A stretch of DNA of 64,000 nucleotides from an uncultured Alistipes sp. (lineage in GTDB: Bacteria > Bacteroidota > Bacteroidia > Bacteroidales > Rikenellaceae). The stretch's first letter is position 1. Every line of letters begins with the position of its first letter. The translations under genes were made by a program, and so were the position numbers. Under the pieces are notes generated by a model that saw only the letters and a program-made list of their open reading frames with translations, was not told the origin of the DNA and did not search any database. Below, piece after piece: positions 18,038-26,017 of the stretch. The stretch spans positions 62,001 to 126,000 of the forward strand of contig CASDSD010000037.1 in the NCBI GenBank assembly GCA_949283205.1, written 5' to 3'.

Positions 18038-20236
18038 ATGATAATGGAGCAGGATAACGACGTTTTGTATGATAAGCTCAAGGAGTACTTCGGGTTCACC
18101 TCTTTCAAAGGTAATCAGGAAGCCGTTATACGTAATCTGCTGGCCGGACGCGATACATTCGTCCTGATGCCTACCGGCGGCGGAAAATCGTTGTGCTATC
18201 AGTTGCCTGCGCTGTTAATGGACGGGGTGGCCATTATCATCTCGCCCCTGATCGCCCTGATGAAGAATCAGGTGGATGCCATGCGCACCTTCTCCACGGA
18301 GTCGGGCATAGCGCACTTCCTCAATTCGTCGCTCAACAAGACCGCGATCAACCAGGTGCGCAGCGATGTGCTGGCGGGCAAGACCAAATTGCTCTATTTT
18401 GCCCCGGAGTCGCTCACCAAGGAGGACAACGTGTCGTTCCTGCGCAAAATCAAGATTTCGTTCTATGCCATCGACGAGGCGCACTGCATATCGGAGTGGG
18501 GGCACGATTTCCGTCCCGAGTACCGTCGTATCCGTCCCATCATAAACGATATCGGGCAGGCGCCGCTGATAGCCCTCACGGCAACCGCCACGCCGAAGGT
18601 GCAGATGGACATACAGAAGAATCTGGGTATGACCGATGCCACGGTGTTCAAGTCGTCGTTCAACCGCCCGAACCTCTTCTACGAGATACGCCCGAAGTAC
18701 AACGCCGAGCGTGATATCATACGTTTCATCAAGCAGCGTCCTGGCAAGAGCGGTATCATCTACTGCCTGAGCCGCAAGAAGGTCGAGGAGCTGGCCGAGC
18801 TGCTTGTGGCCAACGGCGTCAGGGCTCTGGCGTATCATGCCGGCATGGATGCCCAGACCAGGGCCAACAATCAGGACGATTTCCTTATGGAGCGCGTCGA
18901 TGTCATCGTGGCGACGATAGCCTTCGGCATGGGTATCGACAAGCCCGACGTGAGATATGTGATCCATTACGACATACCGAAGTCGCTCGAGGGATACTAT
19001 CAGGAGACGGGGCGCGCGGGGCGTGACGGCGGAGAGGGGCACTGTCTGGCCTTCTACAGCTACAAGGATATACAGAAACTCGAGAAGTTCATGCAGGGCA
19101 AGCCCCTGGCAGAGCAGGAGATCGGCAAGCTGCTGCTGTTGGAGACGGTATCGTATGCCGAGAGTTCGATGTGCCGCCGCAAGACGCTGCTGCACTACTT
19201 CGGCGAGGAGTATACGGAGCCGAACTGCGGCTGTTGTGACAACTGCGTCAACCCGAAGCCCAAGATCGAGGCGCAGAAGGAGATGAAGCTGGCGCTCGAG
19301 ACCCTGTCTGCAATCGGCGACAAGTTCAAGATCGACCACCTCGTGGCGGTGCTCACGGGCAAGGTTACGGCCCAGGTGAAGAGCTACGGGCACAACAAGC
19401 TCAAGTGGTTCGGTGCCGGTGAGGAGCATGATGCGCGTTTCTGGGGTGCGGTGATACGTCAGGGACTGATCATGGGGCTCATTGACAAGAGTATCGAGAA
19501 TTATGGACTTATTTCCGTCAATGACAAGGGGCGCGCGTATATCGCTTCGCCCACGCCCGTGAGCATTACGCTCGACCATGATTACGACGAGGAGGAGAAG
19601 GAGGAAGAGGCCATGTCTGCAACGATGGGTAAGGGCGGAGGCGCCGATGAGGAGCTGTTCGCCATGTTGAAGGACCTTCGCAAGAAGGTGGCGAAGAAAC
19701 ACGATCTGCCGCCGTTTGTGGTCTTCCAGGATCCTTCGCTCGAGGATATGGCGATACAGTATCCCGTTACGATCGAGGAGATGCAGAACATCACGGGCGT
19801 CGGTGTAGGCAAGGCGCGTAAGTTCGGCGAGGAGTTCGTCAAGCTGATCAAGGCGTATGTCGAGGAGAAGGAGATCGTGCGCCCGCAGGACATGGTTGTG
19901 AAGTCGGTGGCCAACAAGTCGGGCAACAAGATATTCATCATCCAGGCCATAGACCGCAAGATGGACTTCGAGGATATCGCGCGGGCGAAAAATCTCGATT
20001 TCGACGAGCTGCTCACCGATATCGAGGGTATAGTCAATTCGGGTACGAAGCTCGACATATCGTACTATATCGAGCAGTATATGGACGAGGACAAGGCGGA
20101 GGACATATACCTCTACTTCAAGGAGGATGCCCAGAGCGACTCGCTCGACGAGGCCGTCGAGGAGTTGGGCGGCGACTACACGGAGGAGGAGATACGCCTC
20201 GTGCGCATAAAGTTCCTCTGCGAGATGGGCAACTGA
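18038..20236 (+). CDS. recQ: ATP-dependent DNA helicase RecQ
   Basis: 3'-5' DNA helicase for recombination and fork repair, 732 residues. Superfamily 2 motifs: VLMPTGGGKSLCYQLPAL (Walker A), DEAHCISEWGHDFRPEYRRI, LTATATPKVQ, FGMGIDKPDVRYVIHYDIP and YYQETGRAGRDG. The zinc-binding cysteines are in SSMCRRKTLLHYF and CGCCDNC, followed by an RQC winged helix. An HRDC domain contains ITGVGVGKARKFGEEFV. The start was placed at the ATG at 18038 (an alternative ATG is at 18044); longer frames cross the lptB promoter region. Confidence 0.95.
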   Translation: MIMEQDNDVLYDKLKEYFGFTSFKGNQEAVIRNLLAGRDTFVLMPTGGGKSLCYQLPALLMDGVAIIISPLIALMKNQVDAMRTFSTESGIAHFLNSSLNKTAINQVRSDVLAGKTKLLYFAPESLTKEDNVSFLRKIKISFYAIDEAHCISEWGHDFRPEYRRIRPIINDIGQAPLIALTATATPKVQMDIQKNLGMTDATVFKSSFNRPNLFYEIRPKYNAERDIIRFIKQRPGKSGIIYCLSRKKVEELAELLVANGVRALAYHAGMDAQTRANNQDDFLMERVDVIVATIAFGMGIDKPDVRYVIHYDIPKSLEGYYQETGRAGRDGGEGHCLAFYSYKDIQKLEKFMQGKPLAEQEIGKLLLLETVSYAESSMCRRKTLLHYFGEEYTEPNCGCCDNCVNPKPKIEAQKEMKLALETLSAIGDKFKIDHLVAVLTGKVTAQVKSYGHNKLKWFGAGEEHDARFWGAVIRQGLIMGLIDKSIENYGLISVNDKGRAYIASPTPVSITLDHDYDEEEKEEEAMSATMGKGGGADEELFAMLKDLRKKVAKKHDLPPFVVFQDPSLEDMAIQYPVTIEEMQNITGVGVGKARKFGEEFVKLIKAYVEEKEIVRPQDMVVKSVANKSGNKIFIIQAIDRKMDFEDIARAKNLDFDELLTDIEGIVNSGTKLDISYYIEQYMDEDKAEDIYLYFKEDAQSDSLDEAVEELGGDYTEEEIRLVRIKFLCEMGN

Positions 20237-20263
20237 TCGCGGAGGCGGTTACCGGTGCATGCG

Positions 20264-20301
20264 GGACGGGCGGGTATTGACTTGCCCGTCCTTGTTTTTT
20301 T
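20264..20301 (+). terminator. Intrinsic terminator of recQ
   Basis: An 8-bp stem GGACGGGC/GCCCGTCC followed by TTGTTTTTTT, 28 bp downstream of the recQ stop. Confidence 0.85.
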
Positions 20302-20446
20302 GCCGTACAGCTTGTGGAGGACATACGTGGATATCTCATGATGAGGGGGAGGGATCTGGAAATATTGACTGCGATGAAAATCTGCCCCGTAGGGCTGGCA
20401 GAAGTGAGGAAAAAGGAAAATTTTATCCGGTTACCGCTATTTTGTA

Positions 20447-20478
20447 TTGCATAATAGTAAAAATTATTTATATATTTG
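20447..20478 (+). promoter_or_regulatory. Promoter of the TM2-protein gene
   Basis: TTG (20447-20449), 21-nt spacer, TATATTTG (20471-20478). It lies 93 nt upstream of the ATG at 20572, in an AT-rich stretch. Confidence 0.6.
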
Positions 20479-20571
20479 CATGTGTAATCGGATCCTCTCC
20501 GGCCGCATGTTCCCTTCAGATCGGGATGCCGCGGCGGCGGGGTAGTGTACAACAATTAAAATGAATATGTT

Positions 20572-20886
20572 ATGGGCTTGATTTATTGCAGGGATTGTGG
20601 AAAGCAGGTGTCGGATTCGGCACAGACGTGTCCCTATTGCGGCAGTCCGTTGAAGGAGACTGCTCCCGACCCGAACAAGAGCCGTAAGGATTGGCTTACG
20701 ACGCTGCTGTTGTGTTTCTTTCTCGGTACGTTGGGCGTTCACAGCTTCTATGCGGGCAAGATAGCCATAGGAGTCGTTCAGCTCATCACGCTGGGCGGAT
20801 GCGGAATATGGACGCTCGTCGACTTTATCATGCTCCTCTGCGGCAGCTACAAGGACGGCGAGGGCAAGGTCGTAAGCAACAAGTAA
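20572..20886 (+). CDS. TM2 domain protein with N-terminal zinc ribbon
   Basis: A small membrane protein of 104 residues. The N-terminal zinc ribbon has two CxxC knuckles, YCRDCG and CPYCG (residues 6-24). A linker rich in Pro and Lys follows. The TM2 domain comes last, with two hydrophobic segments: TTLLLCFFLGTLGVHSFYAGK and IGVVQLITLGGCGIWTLVDFIML, joined by the DxF/HxFY-type turn. TM2 proteins are widespread in Bacteroidetes, with no defined molecular role. It is followed 9 bp later by a DUF2752 gene, a common pairing. Confidence 0.88.
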   Translation: MGLIYCRDCGKQVSDSAQTCPYCGSPLKETAPDPNKSRKDWLTTLLLCFFLGTLGVHSFYAGKIAIGVVQLITLGGCGIWTLVDFIMLLCGSYKDGEGKVVSNK

Positions 20887-20895
20887 CATTGTCGC

Positions 20896-21210
20896 GTGAC
20901 GCGTATATTGCGATACTGGCGTGCGGCGGCGGTGGCGGCGGCACCCTTCGCGGTATATCTCGTCCCCAGGGGGTGGATATTCTCCGAAGGGCATCCGCTG
21001 TGCCTCTTCCGCAACATAACGGGACATGAGTGCCCCGGGTGCGGCATGACGCGCGCACTGGCTTCGCTGGCGTATCTCGATCCCGTCGGGGCATGGCACT
21101 ACAACCGTGCGGTGGTTGTTGTCGCACCGTTGCTGGCCTGGCTGTGGATAAGGTGGATCGTACGTCTGTCGCGTGATGCGGCGCGGCGCGGGGGCGATGT
21201 GCGCGGATAA
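20896..21210 (+). CDS. DUF2752 family membrane protein
   Basis: A 104-residue membrane protein with two hydrophobic segments (residues ~8-25 and ~70-88). Between them is the family signature CLFRNITGHECPGCGMTRA, with conserved HxCPGCGxTR. The role is unknown; the cysteine pair could bind metal. The start is a GTG at 20896; no nearer ATG fits. It lies 9 bp after the TM2 gene and is probably co-transcribed with it. Confidence 0.87.
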   Translation: MTRILRYWRAAAVAAAPFAVYLVPRGWIFSEGHPLCLFRNITGHECPGCGMTRALASLAYLDPVGAWHYNRAVVVVAPLLAWLWIRWIVRLSRDAARRGGDVRG

Positions 21211-21313
21211 CCCCGAACCTCTTTCCGAAAATGGGCGAGACCTCTCTTGCGGAGGCTTCTTTCACCCACTGTAAAAAGGCGGAACGGACGTGCCGTTTTC
21301 GGCCGACTTTTCG

Positions 21314-21321
21314 TACCTTTG
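21314..21321 (+). promoter_or_regulatory. -7 box TACCTTTG directly before rsmA
   Basis: TACCTTTG ends only 6 nt before the rsmA ATG (21328), so transcription would start at or next to the start codon. Confidence 0.6.
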
Positions 21322-21327
21322 TCGCGT

Positions 21328-22134
21328 ATGGATCAAGTAAGAGCCAAAAAGGCGTTGGGTCAGCACTTCCTGACCGATCTGAACATAGCGCGCAAGATAT
21401 GCGGGTCGCTTGCGGGCGGTACTGCGGAGGCTCCGGCCACGGTGCTGGAGGTGGGGTGCGGCATGGGCGTATTGACGCAGTTTCTGCTGCAGCGCGACGA
21501 CATCGTCGTCTACGGTGCCGAGATCGACGCCGAGAGCGTCGAGTATCTGCATGAACATTATCCCGACTTCGGCCCCCGTCTGATCGAGGGCGATTTCCTG
21601 AAGATGGACCTTCGGGAACGTTTCGGCGGCGGGGTGCGCGTCATAGGCAACTTCCCATACAACATATCGTCGCAGATATTCTTCAGGATCATCGAGAACC
21701 GGGATCTGATTCCCGAATGTGTCGGCATGGTACAGCGCGAGGTGGCCGTGCGTATAGCCGAACCGCCCGGTTCGCGTGAGTACGGTATCCTGAGCGTGCT
21801 GCTTCAGGCATGGTACGATATCGAATATCTGTTTACCGTTGGGGAGAAAGTGTTCAATCCGCCCCCGAAGGTGAAGAGTGCCGTCATACGGTTGCGCCGC
21901 AACGGTGTGCGGTCGCTCGATTGTGACGAGGGGCTCTTCGTGAAGGTGGTGAAGGCATCGTTCGGCCAGCGGCGTAAGATGCTGCGCAACTCTCTGCGGG
22001 CGGCCTTCGGCGACTTCGGCACGGAACACGAATTCTTCTCTCTGCGAGCGGAACAGTTGTCGGTAGCCGATTTTGTGGCGCTTACGCGCTGGGTGGAGGA
22101 GAACTTGCGGCAGCGGGGCGCCCTCGGGAGGTGA
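21328..22134 (+). CDS. rsmA: 16S rRNA dimethyladenosine transferase RsmA (KsgA)
   Basis: Dimethylates the two adjacent adenosines in the 3' terminal loop of 16S rRNA, a late checkpoint of 30S assembly. It has 268 residues and starts MDQVRAKKALGQHFLTDLNI, the canonical N-terminus of the family. SAM motif I is VLEVGCGMGVLTQFLL, the catalytic motif NFPYNISSQIFF, and the C-terminal helical domain contains FGQRRKMLRNSL. An in-frame ATG 81 nt upstream was rejected: it precedes the -7 box and the extra residues are not family-like. Confidence 0.95.
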   Translation: MDQVRAKKALGQHFLTDLNIARKICGSLAGGTAEAPATVLEVGCGMGVLTQFLLQRDDIVVYGAEIDAESVEYLHEHYPDFGPRLIEGDFLKMDLRERFGGGVRVIGNFPYNISSQIFFRIIENRDLIPECVGMVQREVAVRIAEPPGSREYGILSVLLQAWYDIEYLFTVGEKVFNPPPKVKSAVIRLRRNGVRSLDCDEGLFVKVVKASFGQRRKMLRNSLRAAFGDFGTEHEFFSLRAEQLSVADFVALTRWVEENLRQRGALGR

Positions 22135-22159
22135 TGCTTATAACACGTGAACCGATATG

Positions 22160-22195
22160 AAACGGAGACAGAAGCCGGCTTCTGTCTCCGTTTTT
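22160..22195 (+). terminator. Bidirectional terminator between rsmA and the DUF3825 gene
   Basis: A perfect palindrome with AAACGGAGACAGAAGCC and its complement (22160-22193) and a T run on the plus strand. The A-rich left flank gives a short T tract on the minus strand too. It lies between two convergent stops. Confidence 0.9.
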
Positions 22196-22213
22196 CGTCT
22201 CTGACGGGCATCT

Positions 22214-23443
22214 CTACCGAGAGGGGTATGACATGCGGCGGTTGTCCTGATTTTCCGTGTTGTGTATCGACCGGACGGAGAGCCAGTCGCTGTCGGGACG
22301 GCATACGAGACGCGCGTTGCGGTATGCCCAGTCGAGCGGATAGATCGTCTCGCCCTTGTATCGGCCGTTCATCTCCTTGGATACGACCAGCGCCAGATCG
22401 ACATGCTGCTGGTCCTTGAGGCTCAGCGGCAGCAACAGACACATGCCTCTGGTCCTGGGGTAGTACATCGGTATGGCCGACTTGTAGTTCCATTGCACCC
22501 GTTTTAGTGCCAGACGCAGCGCATTGTCGATTCTCTCCTTGAACCTGTTGTAACTGACGGTGTCGTTCTCGAGGCTCTCCTTGAGTTTGCGGAAGAATGT
22601 GGCGCGCTGCTGCTCCGAGAGGTTCTCGGGGCGTATCATGTCAAACCCTTCGGGGGCGAACTCTTTGAGTATGCGGTACGGGTAGCGTTCGAGCCTCTCG
22701 ATTATTATGTGATGGTGATCGATCGACGGTACTCCCTGTTGTGTATCGTAGAGCAGGTCGTATATCGAGTTGAAGTAGCGGGCCGGTTCGGGTGGTGCGG
22801 CAAACTCGCTTACAAGTATCTTGCCGGCGCGTTCCTCTCCTTCGACACAGAAGTCATACAGATGCCATTCTTGCTGTCCCTCGTTTCGGTTCTTGTCGAA
22901 GAGGGCGAATATCGGTTTGTATGCCTTGTTTACCAGTCCCGTATTGAAGGCGGCCCAGCGGCCGTCGTCGGAGTATTCGATCTTGCCTTCGTCGTATATC
23001 CTGAAGAAGGTGTATGTAAGGTAGTTTACCAGTATCGGGAAGTTGCCCGAATCGTTGAAATCCCATGTCTCGTCGAGGGCCATCTCCGCCAGATCCTGGA
23101 TGACGCTCTGGAAATGTCCGAGCCAGGCCCAGTCGACAAGGCGTGGCGCCGATGTCTGGTGCGCTGCGGCAGAGGAGGGTTGTGTCGTTTGCGGCAGCGT
23201 GCGGATATAGAACACGGGAGGCTGCATGGCGTCGTCATGGTATATCTCGAACATTTCCGGCATCGCTTCGATCATGAATCGCAGTTTTTCGTATCCGAAA
23301 TGTCTGTAGTTTATTCCGTACCGAGAGAGCTCTAATCCGAATCCCGCCATATTGACCCAACCGTCGCCGAAGCCTTCGATTTCGATACCCGACATCGAGT
23401 TGTAGATTGTTCGGAGCGAAGGGACGAGTTTCTGCATATCCAT
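22214..23443 (-). CDS. OST-HTH (LOTUS)-like plus DUF3825 protein
   Basis: A 409-residue cytoplasmic protein. Residues ~5-72 look like an OST-HTH/LOTUS winged helix (DGWVNMAGFGLELSRYGINY, then FGYEKLRFMIEAMPEMFEI). Such domains bind RNA in eukaryotes and are predicted to do so in bacteria. The rest (about 105-395) matches DUF3825, with WHLYDFCVEGEERAGKILVSEF and a C-terminal MCLLLPLSLKDQQHVDLALVV block. No catalytic motif is known to me. The gene stands alone between two noncoding intervals. The domain assignment is by pattern recognition and is stronger for DUF3825 than for OST-HTH. Confidence 0.72.
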   Translation of the reverse strand: MDMQKLVPSLRTIYNSMSGIEIEGFGDGWVNMAGFGLELSRYGINYRHFGYEKLRFMIEAMPEMFEIYHDDAMQPPVFYIRTLPQTTQPSSAAAHQTSAPRLVDWAWLGHFQSVIQDLAEMALDETWDFNDSGNFPILVNYLTYTFFRIYDEGKIEYSDDGRWAAFNTGLVNKAYKPIFALFDKNRNEGQQEWHLYDFCVEGEERAGKILVSEFAAPPEPARYFNSIYDLLYDTQQGVPSIDHHHIIIERLERYPYRILKEFAPEGFDMIRPENLSEQQRATFFRKLKESLENDTVSYNRFKERIDNALRLALKRVQWNYKSAIPMYYPRTRGMCLLLPLSLKDQQHVDLALVVSKEMNGRYKGETIYPLDWAYRNARLVCRPDSDWLSVRSIHNTENQDNRRMSYPSR

Positions 23444-23568
23444 GTTTGCAAACGAATTTAGTGATTGTTATCGGCTTGTGCAATTGTTCCGGATCGGAAA
23501 TGCGGCCGGCGCCGGGTGCCGGAAACGCCACTCGGCCGGCTTCCGGCGCAAAACGCGTTTTCCGGGAA

Positions 23569-23576
23569 CAAATGTA
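23569..23576 (-). promoter_or_regulatory. -7 box TACATTTG of the DUF3825 gene
   Basis: TACATTTG on the minus strand, 126 nt upstream of the ATG, implying a leader of about 120 nt that is GC-rich and repetitive (GCCGG repeats). Confidence 0.5.
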
Positions 23577-24042
23577 CGAATAATAAATGTAAATAAATGC
23601 TACTGCTGCATACAATTTGGAAATATTTGCACCGATTGGACGCATGCTTGACGTTTTACGTTCCGACGAGTCGCGCTCCCCGTATTCCGGAAGTGTGTTT
23701 TGCTGCCGGATACAATATTGTCCGATACTGCGGCGGGACGTTTGCCGCGGTGTCGCACGTCGTGTGCCGAAGGTGCGCCCGACACGAAAATCAGTGGCAG
23801 GATGTCCTGCGGGCGCCGGGTGCGTTCGTCAGTGGGGGACATGCAAAAATCGCGCTAATCGAGATCGGGGCCGGCGGGATGACCGATCCGGGGAGGTAAC
23901 GGCGGCCGCATGTGGCATGGTGCGACGGCGCCCCGCAGCGGGGAGGGGTGCGGGGCGCCTGAGTGCGGCATCTATGCCGTTCGGTATATTTGCGGCCATG
24001 AGGCCTTTGCCGGGATGGCGGTGTGCGGTCGTTGGGGAGGTA
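23577..24042. other. Noncoding interval of about 470 bp
   Basis: Between the DUF3825 gene promoter and the stop of the CMD-like gene I see no convincing gene. Open frames here have low-complexity, Arg/Gly-rich translations. It contains a 10-bp GC inverted repeat GGCGCCCCGC/GCGGGGCGCC (23927-23959) about 85 bp downstream of the CMD-like stop, which may end that transcript although no T-run follows. Confidence 0.6.
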
Positions 24043-24894
24043 TTACCTTATTGGCTCCACACCCTGTTTTGCGACGCTCTTTATGGCGTTTAGAGCCTTG
24101 AACGCCGGCGGGAAGCCCGTGTACGGCAGGCACTGTATGACCGCGGCCGTAAGGATCGCGGCATCGTTGCCCAGGCGCATGTTGCCTGCGGCGTGCGAGA
24201 CAAGCTGGCTGTCGGCCTCCATTGTCGTGATGATGCAATATATGAGCAGCTCGCGGGTCTTTACGTCGAGCCCGTTGCGGGTGTATATGTCGCCGAAACA
24301 GTATTCGGTAAGCATACGCGCCACGTCGGCGCCCATGCCGTCGGGGACGTCTGCCATGTTGCGTGCGATCTCATCGCCGTAGAGGGGCTTCTGTATCTCT
24401 GTGCCGCGCTGCAGGCGCGTCTGTTCGGAGACCGTTGCCTGCGGTTCGAGCGGCAGCCGTATTCCTCTTTCCGCGAATACCTCGTTTATGACGGCGATTG
24501 CGTTGAGTGTGCGCGGGAATCCGATGAAGGGGGCGCACTGGTATATCGCCTCGCGCAGCTCTATGGGCGTGACACCGACGTTGAGCGCGGCGGCAGCGTG
24601 TGCCCTGAGTTGCGGCAGCGTCTGCATCGTCGCCAGAGAGGTGCAGGTGATGAGTTCGCGCGTGCGTATGTCGAGTTTCCCCACGGCGAAGACATCGCCG
24701 AAGATGAATTTCTGGAGTATGGCCATGAATTCGGGGTCGGTGCCCTCTCCCGTGAGAGCCTCGCCGCCGAACAGGGCGGTATAGTTCTGCCTGCATCGTT
24801 GTGTCCTGTCCATCGTGGTGCCGTTTTCTGTCTGTTGTGCCGCCGCCGTGGAGATGGCTGCGGTTGCGGCCAACATGGTTAATAGTTTTTTCAT
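24043..24894 (-). CDS. Exported carboxymuconolactone decarboxylase-like protein, two domains
   Basis: It has 283 residues with a signal peptide (MKKLLTMLAATAAISTAAAQQ) and two tandem CMD/AhpD-fold domains. The first, near residues 40-140, contains RELITCTSLATMQTLPQLRAH; the second, near 180-275, contains RELLIYCIITTMEADSQLVSH. Neither has the CxxC redox pair of AhpD, so a peroxidase-reducing role is unlikely; export also argues against an aromatic catabolic role. It is divergent from two AraC-type regulators, which may control it. The real reaction is unknown. Confidence 0.85.
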   Translation of the reverse strand: MKKLLTMLAATAAISTAAAQQTENGTTMDRTQRCRQNYTALFGGEALTGEGTDPEFMAILQKFIFGDVFAVGKLDIRTRELITCTSLATMQTLPQLRAHAAAALNVGVTPIELREAIYQCAPFIGFPRTLNAIAVINEVFAERGIRLPLEPQATVSEQTRLQRGTEIQKPLYGDEIARNMADVPDGMGADVARMLTEYCFGDIYTRNGLDVKTRELLIYCIITTMEADSQLVSHAAGNMRLGNDAAILTAAVIQCLPYTGFPPAFKALNAIKSVAKQGVEPIR

Positions 24895-24947
24895 GACTGT
24901 ATATTATGTGTTGTTTGCTGCAATGCCCGGGCATTGCGCCCTTGTTG

Positions 24948-24955
24948 CAAAATTA
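24948..24955 (-). promoter_or_regulatory. -7 box TAATTTTG of the CMD-like gene
   Basis: TAATTTTG on the minus strand, 53 nt upstream of the ATG at 24894. Confidence 0.5.
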
Positions 24956-24985
24956 TCCCCTCCGATGCCGCGGCACCGTATATGA

Positions 24986-25044
24986 TTTACGGATATGGCA
25001 ACCAATATCCCGGTTTTTGCCGTCGGAGTGTGGTTTTTACGGAT
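24986..25044. promoter_or_regulatory. 9-bp direct repeats spaced 50 bp, possible operators
   Basis: TTTACGGAT occurs at 24986-24994 and 25036-25044. The copies are exactly 50 bp apart, between the divergent CMD-like and AraC-type genes. The second copy lies just upstream of the AraC -7 box. Direct repeats in phase on the helix are typical of AraC-family sites, but only two copies exist, so this is tentative. Confidence 0.4.
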
Positions 25045-25053
25045 GGAATGGAT

Positions 25054-25061
25054 TACTTTTG
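25054..25061 (+). promoter_or_regulatory. -7 box TACTTTTG of the AraC-type pair
   Basis: TACTTTTG on the plus strand, 59 nt upstream of the first AraC ATG. The upstream flank has TTTTT but no well-spaced TTTG. Confidence 0.5.
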
Positions 25062-25120
25062 TAGTGACGGCATGACGGCAAGCCGCCTGTGTCGCGGTTT
25101 AACCAAATTATCTCCTTCGA

Positions 25121-26017
25121 ATGGAAAACATAATGAAACTCGAGAGTGTGGACATGTACAACAAGATGTTCGGTCTTCCGACCAAGCATCCGCTGGTGAG
25201 TGTGGTCGATCTGTCGAAAGCCACCGCATGGCCCGAAAAGCTCAATGTCAATTACGGCATATATGCGCTCTACCTGAAAGATACCAGATGCGGTGACATA
25301 ATGTACGGACGGCAGCCATACGACTACCAGGAGGGCACCGTCGTATGTTTCGCGCCAGGGCAGGTGGCCATGTCGGAGATTAGGCCCGGGACGCAGCCGC
25401 GGGCGCACGGGGTGCTGTTCCATCCCGACCTTATTCGCGGCACGGCGCTCGGACATGAGATACGGAACTACACCTTCTTCTCGTACGAGACGCGCGAGGC
25501 GCTGCACCTCTCGGAACAGGAGCGGCAGACGGTAATGGACTGCCTGCATAAGATAGATGCGGAACTCGACCACGCCATCGACAAGCACAGCAGACGGTTG
25601 ATCACCGCCAATATAGGCTTGCTGCTCGACTACTGCATGCGTTTCTATGAGCGGCAGTTCTCCACACGCAGTGCCGTGAACAGCGATATCGTGGCGCGTT
25701 TCGAACGTCTGATGGATGAATATTTCGACAGCGGCACGGCACAGACGCATGGTCTTCCGTCGGTGAAGTATTTCGCCGATCGCGTGTGCCTCTCGGCCAA
25801 CTATTTCGGCGACATGATACGCCGCCAGACGGGACAGACGGCATCGGAGTATATCCAGCGCAAGATCATAGGGCGCGCCAAGGAGTATCTCCTTTCGTCG
25901 AACATGACCACGAGCCAGATCGCATACGAACTCGGATTCCAGTATCCGCAGCATCTGAGCCGCATGTTCAAGCGCGTGGCGGGATGTACTCCCAATGAGT
26001 TCCGTACCCGGTCGTAA
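25121..26017 (+). CDS. AraC-family transcriptional regulator (first of pair)
   Basis: It has 298 residues. The N-terminal cupin-like sensor has the segment EGTVVCFAPGQVAMSE, followed by the dimerisation region with YTFFSYETREALHLSEQE and YCMRFYERQF. The C-terminal double helix-turn-helix runs from about residue 200: LPSVKYFADRVCLSANYFGDMIRRQTG, then SQIAYELGFQYPQHLSRMFKRVAGCTPNEFR. The DNA-binding half is well conserved, so it should be active. It is divergent from the CMD-like gene and overlaps a paralogue by 23 bp. Confidence 0.92.
   Translation: MENIMKLESVDMYNKMFGLPTKHPLVSVVDLSKATAWPEKLNVNYGIYALYLKDTRCGDIMYGRQPYDYQEGTVVCFAPGQVAMSEIRPGTQPRAHGVLFHPDLIRGTALGHEIRNYTFFSYETREALHLSEQERQTVMDCLHKIDAELDHAIDKHSRRLITANIGLLLDYCMRFYERQFSTRSAVNSDIVARFERLMDEYFDSGTAQTHGLPSVKYFADRVCLSANYFGDMIRRQTGQTASEYIQRKIIGRAKEYLLSSNMTTSQIAYELGFQYPQHLSRMFKRVAGCTPNEFRTRS

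Noticed and set aside
18215..19702. A 495-codon antisense frame inside recQ
   Set aside because: Antisense shadow; recQ has every helicase motif in the opposite frame.
23927..23959. GC-rich hairpin downstream of the CMD-like gene as an intrinsic terminator
   Set aside because: A strong 10-bp stem but no T-run on either strand, so it is only noted within the noncoding interval.
23985..23998. Promoter-like TATATTTG on the plus strand followed by an ATG, antisense to the end of the CMD-like gene
   Set aside because: The motif is expected several times by chance in 64 kb. The frame after it is only 31 codons with no recognisable features, and no -33 element is seen.
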